Source of the DNA: Phlebotomus papatasi
Lineage: Eukaryota; Arthropoda; Insecta; Diptera; Psychodidae
Length of the DNA: 64,000 bases
Direction of reading: 5' to 3'
Assembly (NCBI RefSeq): GCF_024763615.1
Contig: NC_077224.1
Coordinates: 36,342,712 to 36,406,711, forward strand
Within the stretch, counting starts at the first letter, position 1. Each line of letters starts with the position of its first letter. The notes under the pieces were generated by a model, which saw only the letters and a list, made by a program, of their open reading frames with translations, was not told the origin of the DNA and did not search any database. Positions 34,728 through 45,300 of the stretch are shown here, in pieces. The translations under genes and the position numbers were made by a program.

Positions 34728-34930
34728 TGCCTTTAGCACACCTTTTAAATCGGGAAAATTTCATAAAGTCAAAATTCACATTCTTTTCTTTCTTAAAAGC
34801 TTTGCGTCTATCATACTCTTTCGCATTTTTCTTCTTCTTTTGAACATCATACCAAATTAAATTTAGTTCAGTCCAATTTTGAGACCGAATAGACTTATTC
34901 AAGTCTTTGGAGGAAGAAAGAGAAGTGAAT
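34728..34930. repeat. Dispersed repeat, copy 1 (GCACACCTTTTARATC)
   Basis: It shares a GCACACCTTTTA start, an AAAGTCAAAATTCACATTC-like middle, a TCTTCTTCTTTT tract and an AACATCA-AAATTAAATT end with 63750-63930. It is non-coding. Confidence 0.45.
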
Positions 34931-35678
34931 TTTTACTTTATGAAATTTTCCTGATCTAAAAGATGAGGCGGAACCATTAGGAATCAAATATATTGAAAAA
35001 TGGAAATCTTTTTTTCATTATTCACATTTTTCTTTTCGGATTTGTTGCTCCACATACGCTGCGAAATTCATATATGCTTATTTTAGAAGTTACCTTTAAA
35101 TAAAATGAGCACATGTGAATTTCGCAAGGATGTAAGTACACAAAAATCACATGTTTATTCAAATTTAAAAACAAATACATAATTATTTCCAAATAAATAA
35201 TGGTAAAACAGCTAAAAAAAGTTTACTCTGCAGAAAAACGTAACTTTAAGCTATGTAAATTTCAAATTAACAGCATTACATAGACTAAAGAACTAGCTTT
35301 ATAAAGTTAAATTTAATTTAAAATTTTGTTTTTATTATTCTGAATTTTTTATGCAAACTCCAAAGAGTGCTATAATATCCAATATCTTTTCACAATGGAC
35401 TATGTATAGAAATCAATAGATAAAATATGCGTAAATGGTGCAGATAATAAAAATGATTAAATATTTTACATTTCAAAAATTTAATAAACCTCAAATAAAA
35501 TTTCCATTGAAGTTTTCCCAGCATAATTTATCATATTGGCACACATATAATGAACCCGATTAATATCTACCACAAATTCTAACGAAGTTTTATACAATAC
35601 ACGGACATTTTTCCCATGATATACTTGAATATGGACCGGAAATGGAGGGATGAAAAACACCAGAGACATCCAGAACAA

Positions 35679-35686
35679 GCTTCAGT
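35679..35686 (+). promoter_or_regulatory. Possible initiator of the CLIP gene
   Basis: TTCAGTTG matches the arthropod TCAGT initiator about 75 bases before the start codon. I see no TATA box 30 bases upstream, so this is tentative. Confidence 0.25.
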
Positions 35687-35755
35687 TGCAATCCGAACGT
35701 GATTCTGTACGCATCATAGGAATATTGAAACAAAGTTTGAGGCTGAGTGAAAAAA

Positions 35756-37245
35756 ATGGAAAAGCTTTTAGTGATCTTTTTAGTTTATGCAACTCTTGCG
35801 GGTTGTACTCCGCAGGATAGTGATGCTGAGCTTTTTATCGGATCCCTTGAAAATGTCGATGAACCTACACATCAACAGCAGCGATCTTACTACCAGACCT
35901 CGTGCTTTGGCTTCCAGAATTGCGTGCCACTATCCAATTGTCCGGAAATGCACTTTGAAGCTGCGAAAGCGTGCTACCTCGGTGATAGATCACTCTTTTG
36001 CGGAACTTCCGGTTCAGAGCCCATGGTGTGCTGCACAAATAACGGAGAACACACAGACACCCAACAGTCTGGTTCTCCGATAAATACTGACTGTGGAAAA
36101 AGCCTCGTGAGAGGCCAATTTTACAAAGGACTAGGAGCTTTTCCGTTTGCTGCCAGAGTTGGATTTAAAAGTATTTTTTTGAAGATAAATTGAGCAAGAG
36201 ATTGAAAGGACTAAAATATCTTTTCCCGTTAGATTTAAATTCAGGAAGTATGGCCTACCCATGCACTGGATCAATTATTTCACGAAGGGTGATCCTTACA
36301 GCAGCTCACTGTGCTCTGGCCAAAGCCGATGGACATCGATTGTAAGTGCATTAGGGGAATGCTTTGAGGCTTCGCACATACTCTGGTTTTGAGCACTTCA
36401 TATATTTTTCCATATTCTTTTAACGAATCTGACCTATGGCAAATATTAAGTCATACATTTACTGAAAAAATTAAGTCAGATTCATTAAAGGAATAATGAG
36501 ATAAATATGAAGTGTTCGAAGCCAAAATATGTGCGAAGCCTGAAAGCGTCCCCCTATAGTTTTTCTCAAAACCACAAAAGAGATTGACACAAAACCGCAA
36601 AAAATAATTTTGCCGAGTAATTTAATTAAAATTTTAATAATTAGGTCTTCAGTTCGTATTGGTGAATTTGATACATCTCACGATCCAGATTGCGCTGGAT
36701 CGGGATTCTGTGCTCCGTCAGCTCTCAATCACGCCATTAGCCACGTGGTTGTGCATCCGGATTACGAAACCGGGAAATACCATCATGATATTGCTTTGCT
36801 GATCTTACGAACTCCCATCAATTTTACGGTAGCTGCCCAACCTCTGTGTTTGTATCCTGATAGGACTAATCTTATCGTAGGAAAGCGTGCAACGATTGTG
36901 GGATGGGGAAAAATCTCATCAGTGGGTGTCAAGAGTACAGAAATGCAGTTCTTAGAGGTCCCCTTGGCCCCTTGGGAGCTCTGCCTCAAAGTCTACGGAA
37001 CAACAGGAGCTCTGGATTCGCCAAAATCCATCGAAGGCCAGTGGATGTGTGCTGGAGGTGAGAATAGGGATGCTTGTCAAGGATTTGGTGGAGCTCCACT
37101 GGTCATTCGAGAAGACAACATTTACAATCAGATAGGTATCATGTCCTTTGGTTCAGACAACTGTGGTAGTCCCAAAATACCCAGCGTCTACACATCCATT
37201 TCTTTCTTCTACCAATGGATCCAGGACAACATACCCGTAGAGTAG
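35756..37245 (+). CDS. CLIP-domain serine protease homologue, catalytically dead
   Basis: Exons as read: 35756-36170, 36233-36341, 36645-37245, giving 374 residues in phase. A hydrophobic signal peptide (residues 1-16) precedes a CLIP domain with Cys at 50, 56, 62, 73, 82, 92 and 93, then a linker and a trypsin-like domain. The catalytic His (TAAHC, H164) and Asp (HHDIALL, D223) are kept. The GDSGGP motif has become GFGGAP (321-326), so the nucleophilic Ser is Gly323. The usual R-IVGG activation site is not recognisable (VRGQFYKGLG). Non-catalytic CLIP proteins (CLIPA-type) in insects act as cofactors in haemolymph cascades such as melanisation; that role is inferred from the family. Confidence 0.88.
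36352..36556. mobile_element. TAGGGG/TTCGCACA MITE in CLIP-gene intron 2
   Basis: The left end is TAGGGGAATGCTTTGAGGCT and the complement of the right end is TAGGGGGACGCTTTCAGGCT. Both run on into TTCGCACATA and GAACACTTCATATTTTT. It is 205 bp and fills most of the 303 bp intron. Same family as 14376-14883. Confidence 0.7.
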
Positions 37246-37424
37246 ACATAAGCATATAGCAAAAAAAATGTCTCATGAACACTCAATGATCGCGTGATCA
37301 TGTTCAAGGCAAATTATTTCTTAGCATGACCCACATCCATGAAGATCACTGAAATGTATCCAAATTCATATGATTTTCCATTGAATCTTGTTAGACAAAT
37401 TTTTCATTTTCTAAAAGCAACTTT

Positions 37425-37547
37425 TTTAATTCTTTACAATCTCATATATACAATATTGTTTGGTATTTCTCTTTAGAAAACGATTCTGGGAATACAGTTA
37501 ATTTAAAATGAGGTATCGAGTTGCGAAAGTGAAACACGAGCAATAAA
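37425..37547. promoter_or_regulatory. Overlapping polyadenylation signals of two convergent genes
   Basis: AATAAA at 37542-37547 serves the + strand CLIP gene (stop at 37245). ATTAAA on the - strand at 37430-37425 is the best signal for the decoy receptor (stop at 37584-37582). Each signal lies beyond the other gene's likely 3' end, so the mature transcripts should overlap by about 100 bases. Confidence 0.45.
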
Positions 37548-37581
37548 ATGATCAAATGTAAAATAACACAAAACGCAATTT

Positions 37582-39327
37582 TTACTCGAAGATCACAAGA
37601 GCTTTGTCACCATCATCTGACGAATCTTCCTCATCCAGGCGAAATTTGCAGATAATGGCCTTTTCCGTTGCTGCTGGTTCCGATAGTCGAGATGGACCAG
37701 CTTCATAGACATCTCCACCTGCCTCTGTGGTACGGCTTTTCTCTGCCTCCCGTTGCCTTTCCCTGATGATCTTATGCATCTCCAAAAGAGAGTCTTCTTC
37801 GGCCTGTGGAGGCTCCAGGTCTGACATGAGAACTACGGTGTCATCCATATTCTCAACCTTTCGGACATATTTGTACCACACGAAAAAGCCACAGGATACA
37901 ATGAAAAGAACGACGACCACGATGACAATAATCATGGAGCTATTGGTGACTGGAATTCTTTCCAATACAGGATAGAGTAACTGATCGGACCACGGTCCGT
38001 CCATGGCTAAAGAAATCGCCTGCACCCGAAAGCTATACGTACCGGGTGTCATTTCAAAAGTCTGATACCTAAAAATGTTGTCATTTAATTCATGCTCCCT
38101 ACGGGTAATGCAAACGATTTCACATCCTGGGTCACCCTCATTATTGATTATCTTCCGAATTTCCACCTTATACGCCACCGTTAGCCCATTTGGTTCAATA
38201 GGTTCGTGGAACCGGATAGCAACTATCTTATCAGCATTATCCGGATTATGACTGATGGATGTATTCTTTGATATGTCCGGATCAACAATGATCGATGTGT
38301 TCCTGGTGAGGTCCGCTTGACTGTCGATTGCTGTACGTTCGTTGTGCGAATAGTAGGTACTGCAGTCGAATTCCGCAGTACAGGCAAATACATGGAAGGT
38401 GTAGAGAGTATATGGGGAAAGATTGGGGATTTTGAATGTGAAAGTGTTAGCTGCAACGCGGTATCTAGTGTTTGAACTATCACCAGTTGTACCATCCCAT
38501 TTTCCTGCCCATCTTGCGTTCGGATTGCGACATATAGGGCTATCGCGGCCATGATAGAGATGACAATGAGTCACAAGGAGTTGTAGTTCACGCTTAAACC
38601 GATCATATTCGAACAATTGACATCCTGGCTGGAAAGGATTTAACTCGCAATCGAGATCTTTTTCATAGCTCGTGTGCAATCTTATGATTTCAAATGTTTC
38701 TTCATCGTGATCTGAACAGCAATGTAAAGATGCAGGCTCATTTTCTTCTGTTTCATCAGTACGTGGATTTTGGCAGTAATTTCTTTTATCAATGATGTCC
38801 TTGGAGTACGATCTACGGTATACATCTATGTAAAAATGAGCAATTTTCGACTTTTGAACAGACTCAACTGCCCATTCTAAAATCACAAAATCACTTGATT
38901 TCTCTTTGGTCTTGACAACTGGCGGGAAGAGTTTGTCAATGGGCATCCTTATGTACGTGATGGTACTTTGAGCGTTGATGCCTTCGGAAGATAAGTAGGT
39001 ACGCACGTAGAAAGCATATTGTGTGCTTGATTTCAGGTCAGTCAAATTGTAAGCGTACATCCTCTTTTGATCATCGTAAATCAAACTGTCCACATCGATC
39101 AATTCAGATCTCCAACTATGCCTATAAGAATAGGAGAAGAATCTTAGAACGGTGTTCTCTGCACGATAAATTGAAAATCTGTACCTTGAACAAGAATCTC
39201 TTCCGAAGTATGTTGTTATATCTCTCCTAGGAGCTTCGATGTAGTAGATAAGATATCCTTCCAAAATATTTTTATCATCCACATGGTACTTTTCCCAATA
39301 TATTGTTACATTTGTAGGTGATAGGAC
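37582..39327 (-). other. Sdr: Decoy receptor exon 6: FnIII, TM and tail
   Basis: This 1746 nt exon encodes fibronectin III modules starting VLSPTNVTIYWEKYHVDDK. A Cys-containing insert follows around LNPFQPGCQLFEYDRFKREL, with CCSD nearby. A last module (FHEPIEPNGLTVAYKVEIRK) ends in GTYSFRVQAISLAMDGPWSD. No R-x-K/R-R furin site lies in the insert, so cleavage into alpha and beta chains is not expected. The tail holds EEDSLL, an acidic dileucine-type sorting motif, and ends DDGDKALVIFE. Confidence 0.85.
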
Positions 39328-42300
39328 CTGCAAAAAATCCGTAATAAAAAATCAAGCTAGAACTTTTATACTCATATTTAATATTAAGAAGAGTACAATA
39401 ATCCGTAAATTAACTAGGCTTTCTTGCTTGGTGGATTTCTCTTTTTTTGTGGATGGGAAAATTAAAGGTACTTCTAGTATAAGGAACCGACGTAAAAATT
39501 TTATTAACAACAATAATCCGGAGATCGTCGGATGAGAAAATTCAGCCCAGAATAAAAAAAAACTTTTCTTCCCAGAGCTTTCGGTGCCCTACTTTTTATT
39601 CTGAGTTGAACTTTCCCATCCGACGATCACCGGATCACGACGATCACCGGACACTTGGGCTAGGGATTTCAGATAGGACCGCTTGATTCTAAAGGAGGAT
39701 GTTCTATTATTTGAGACGCTCAGAGCAAAAGCCTATCTATCCTAAATAAACTTTCCTATTAAAATACCCCACTCTTACTCCGAACGACACATTTAGCCCT
39801 ACGTTCACTTACCGTATAATCAATCCTAATAGTTTCCATGTCACAGGAATGTTTATATCCGTTCGATTCCTTACTAATATAATCCAAGGTCCTGTTGTAA
39901 TCGGTATTCAATTGAAGTTTTCGTATTTCAGTAGAGCACAATTTCTGGTTGTAGTGAAACATCATTCCACCTCTTTCAATTCTTAATTCACTGCGCTCAC
40001 CATCAAATTCGAAAAGTTGTTGCAAATTGCTATTTTCATACACAACCAGGGCGAACTGTTCGTTTTCCAGCACATAGCCATGAATTACATGGAGACTCTT
40101 CAAGAATTTCAATGATGTTATAGAAGATGATCGGTAAATTTTCAAATAACCATCTATTTCTCTAATTGCTCCAAGATTTTCTTCAAGTTCGTCAGACAAC
40201 TTTGCCATATCCGTATTTAGTTTAATCTGTAACGAACCATTTATAGTGGTGCATCCTCTGAGCTTTTCAGCATTCTCTATGAAATCTATTTGCGTTCCGT
40301 AGCAAGTTTTCGGGCAGTTTCCCTTGCATAATTCGCACTTATCAGTAGAATTCTATTGCAAAAAAAATAAATCTTTTAATAAATTTGTTGTATTTTAAAA
40401 ATCTAGTTTAAACTTACTGTAAATCCTATTGGACATTCACTTAGACATTTATCATCATGGATTATTCGACCATCATTGCGACATGAAGTTTTGTTAACAC
40501 ACCTAACAGAAAGAGTATTTAATAATCTGTAAAAAATACAAAATCAATTAAAAGAAAATACAAGCGTCATATAAACAATTTTTAAATTACTTTGGTTGCT
40601 CACAGGAATCTACACAATATCCCTCATCTGTTATTCCTCTGCACGTATAACATGTGCCATTCCTACATCCTCCGAGGCATTTACTATCACAATTTGCATA
40701 ATAATGAGCTATCCAGTAAAAAAAATTATTTCATCTCAAAATACATGAGAAGGTTCTAATTTTAATTAGGGTGCAATATGTATTTAAACAGAATCTAATT
40801 TTGAATTTTGAGGTTTCCTCACCATTTGAAATGGTCAATGAACAAGAACAAGAAAAAGAAAACTTCTTCGTAGTATTTTTCTTCCACTCATTTAAGTAAG
40901 GGAAATGATGAAATCTCAAAATTGAGAATTACATTCTGTTCAAAATTACCATATTGTACCCTACTCAATGAAATTAAAAAAAAAAACTTACGAAAAAAAG
41001 AATCTGGTCCTTCAAATCTCTGGCAGTTCTCTGTATTCCAACATAATGCATCTTTACATCCAACACAAATTTTTTCAGTTGGGCATTTACTAGAGGTTTG
41101 CTTCTGGATATAATTGCCTCCATCTAGAGTACCTGTTATTTTATTCCAGTCTATTGTGTCGGTGTAGCAGAGATTTCTGCATTTCTCAATGCGAACATAA
41201 CCACGTTGAATGGACAGGAGAGATCGTAAGCCTACATTCTCTAGGTGTGGCATCTCATAGATGACTAAAGCATAATTAGCCAGAAGGAACTGTCCCCGGA
41301 TAACAGTCAAGTTGGGAAAAAGTGTTTTAAAGGTCTTCAGTCCAAACACTCGAAAGACGACCAACATACCAGTGATTTCCCTGAAAAAAAATAAAGAAAA
41401 GTGATCATCTTAAAAGAATTAAATGAAAAGCAATGGAAATGTGAAAAAGCGTCGATGTTGGTGCAGACCTAAGGTAAGGTGGTTGAAGGGGTTGAAACAT
41501 ATTCAGGATCTTGCCCGAGATCGTCCTAAATGCGACCCAGCATTTTTCCTAAATTGGCGATGGATCATTAGTCATGGATCATGAATTGCTAACTTGAGTG
41601 ATCTGATCCCCCCAAAAAAATTAAAATAAATTAAATCATCTTAAAATATTTTAAAAAGTTTACCATAATACCAATGATCTTGGAAAAAATAAGGAAAAGG
41701 CAAAAACACATTTGTTGAAGAGTTTATTAAAGCTTTTTGTAAAAATGAATTAAATTATAATTTCTTTGAATCATCTGAGATTCTTTATTACTGCTCGAAC
41801 TCCACACTTCACAGAGAGAGCAGTATACAATCTGATCAGTTTTGGTATGTTATAGCTGGGCCTTAGAGCTTTCAATCAGTACCAAACTTAAGATCCCCTG
41901 ACCCCCTGTCCTGAGCTATAAGGGTCCAAAAATAAATTCTTAAAATGGCCATAACTCCGGTTCTAATTGTCATAATTTAAAATTAGAGGGCATTTTGGAA
42001 AGTTCTCATGAAATTCTACTTCCCTATTGACTTCAGAAGGTCGTAGAACCATCGCTAGGGGCGTTATTATTGAAAAGAAAATTTTTCAATTTCCCAAGTG
42101 AAATAACTCATAAACTCCGTTGTTCATCGGGCTCAATTTTGAATATGTTGTAGGGGAGACCGGGGCAGAATTAGCCACGTATAGTATTAGATAATGGTAT
42201 ATTATAGTTTGCCTTCGAAGAAATATTGAGGAAACCACTCTTTATTCTAAATATATACTTCCCTTAATATTCATTGAAATATTTATCAGCCTAATACAAA

Positions 42301-45300
42301 CATTTTTTATACAAATTATACACAATGAAAAATTTCATTTGGTGTCTAATCTTTTTTTTTATACCTGCTAAACAAAAAAAAACTTAAGTCGCTCGATAAT
42401 CCCTGGCGTGAGCTATAAAGGAGTCAAAGTTCGAAAATTTACCGGCCTATATCACAGGTTCTTATTAATCCCATTAATCCTGACCTAAGTAGGGGAGACC
42501 GGGGCAGAATTAGCCACGCATGGTATTAGTCAATGGGATGTTATAGCCTGCCGTAGAAAGAATATTGAAGAAACCACTACTTATTTGAAGAAAACACATC
42601 CCTTCCTATTGAAATATTTATAAGCATGTTACAAACATTTCTCTTACAAATTATACGCAATGAAAAATTTTATTTGCTGGCTAATTCTGACGCGGTCTTC
42701 CCTATTTGTGTTCTTCTCGATGAGCACTTTCAGATAGAAGTTCAAAAATTCACCACAGGTGGAGCTGCGATAGTGTCAAAATTCAAACTCATTTTTCTCA
42801 TAAATACCATTGGAAATTTTGATCAAATTTTAGGGTGTTGTAGCCTAGGCTATGAAGTTTACAAAAAGTGGCGTGGGTTCGCTGTGGTTACAATAGAACT
42901 GGAGATATGAGTTGTCAAAGTTCACGAAATTCAAAACACCATATTCGCGGTTCTATTTAACAAATTTTAACGAGTGGGAGCGCAAATTAAAGGTCTCGTA
43001 CAGCGCTACAATTTCATAGAACATTTGAACATCGTAGGACCAATCCTAGAGGCGCCACAGTCGAAAAACCAATTTTCATAAACTCAATTATATCGATATT
43101 TGCTCAACCGATTTTAATGATTATTTCAGCATAATTGTAGAGGACATACTATATATCTAGGGGAAAGTGCTCTCCCTTTGAACGGTCATGCCTTCGAATA
43201 ATATGAATTTCTTTTTTTTCCGTAAGAGATTTACACACTAAATTATCACGGAATTATCAACAATTGGTGATAAACCAACTAATATTTAATAGAAATATGT
43301 AAGTCTCTCAGGAAAACTAAAAGAAAATTCACATTATTCGAAGGCATGAACGTTCGAAGGGAGAGTACTTTCCCCTATATGTCGCCCAAAAAACATTTAT
43401 TGCTCAGATTATACCATCTGTCCGTTTTTGTGATTTTAGTGTAAAAACAATTATTTTTCCCGTAATAACGCTGCGAAAGTACGCAAGTGCTGATGTGACC
43501 GTTTTTACTAGAGTATGTTTTTTAAAATAAGGTTTAAAATTAAATCCTTACAAAATAAATCAAGCTTCGGATAATTCAATTATTTTATATGTTCCTTATC
43601 GAGTTCACCCGTAGCTCTTTTTAGAAATTTGAGGCATCTGACTAGCTATAAAAATATAATATTATAATGGCCCAAATTCATATAAAATACATTGAAAAAA
43701 AATTAATTGTTCGAAGCTTGAATCATCCGAATGTAGCGCACTTTTCCCTACTCTCTATCCAACGAAAAAGAGAAAATTAATACACAATTTTGGTTTACGA
43801 AATTTCCTTTTTTTAATTTCTAAAATAAAATGTATTTTTCTAAGGTTTCTGACATAATTTATAATACTTGAAATTGAGACTACAGTGCCTCTAGTGTCGA
43901 TTTGATGAACTTTTTCTGTTTTAGAAAATTGTGGATCATTTGAAGGCCTTCAGCTTTCTCCCAATAAAGAAGTGGACTTGAAGCTATAGTTGAAGCTATA
44001 GTTTATCAAAAAAAGAAGAAAACGATTTGATTTATATTGCGGACGAAATTTTATTGATAAAAATTTTCATCAATTACTGGACTCATGAAAGAGAAAAAAA
44101 AAACAGAATAAGAACTCAAACACGAAAAATGTTACATTGTTGTTAAGTATTTCATTAAGAAAACTGATCCAATAAAAACTAAAATTGTTTTGATCATTTT
44201 GTTATTAAAGAGTTTTTTTTTTACTTTTATTTTACAGTTTCTACGCTTTCAACAATCTCTTTTGGACCAGGTGTCATAAATTAACAAATGCAATTATGAG
44301 GCGCAAATCAAGGTCCATTTAATCCCAGATGGTTCAAGAAGTATATACACCATGTAATGATGTGCCTTAGGTTTCAGATTGAGGAAATAGTGCGCTATAA
44401 AATTTAATGAATTGCAATTTAAAAGCGAGAACAATCTTACAACTGATGAAGAGTCCGCGGAATTGTTTATGTCCCTTTATTGATTGCACATCTCTTAAAG
44501 TCTTGTTATACATTTGTTTCTGCATTTGCAGGAGAAGAAGAATCAAATAATGATCGCTCATTACATTTCAAATTGTATCTCAATACAACTATTGTAGCTA
44601 TAGAACAAATGATTCATAATTATACATGCAAGAGTTTCAATTAGCAATAAGCACACATGACATCCTCTTGTAATTACAATTACAATACAACTTAATCCAT
44701 GTAGAATAATTTGGAAGATAGGGACAAACAGAACAGTTTAAGATGACTTTTCATAGCATAATTTTAAGAACATTTCCAAAGAAATTTACCTTATTTTAAA
44801 AATTTACACCACAAGATATTCGTTTGGTTTTTGGCAAAATTATAAGATGTGGTAGCTTAATTAGATACATGGATTTTACTAGGAAAAAATAGAAATTGAT
44901 TATTTGTAATGTGGCATTGTACAAAATGTCAGTATAAATAAAATGAATTTGGTCAGCGAAAAATCAAATTTGAGTAGTATTCAATTTAGAAGTTTTAAAG
45001 CTGTAAAATTGCCATACAAGTTTCGAAAAAAATAAAAATAAAGAGTTTTTCGTATTACGTGTAAATCATATTAAATATGCTACATCCTCCTTATCAAACA
45101 CTGGTAAAAATGAAAGGATCATCGAGGATCCTTTGAAAGTGTCCCTGTTTTGCCACTTATTTAATTCCGGAATAAATTAATAAAAACAATAAAAAAGTCA
45201 TATTTCGTGTTCGCTCATATGAGAGAAACATGTAATCCTTCGAGATAAATCTGCATATAAAATTTCTAGTGACACTAGTGATCCTTTTAAAGCATCAAAT

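Larger units (their letters stand above)
31053..35755. other. Intergenic between Ac3 and the CLIP gene
   Basis: No gene recognised. It holds a MITE (31628-31854), a mariner fragment (34379-34640) and a dispersed repeat (34728-34930). Bases 33130-33340 are less A+T-rich and non-repetitive, with open frames on both strands but no domain; possibly regulatory DNA. Confidence 0.45.

Noticed and set aside
42626..42910. 94-codon frame on the + strand in decoy intron 1
   Set aside because: It lies in a repeat mosaic and resembles no protein.
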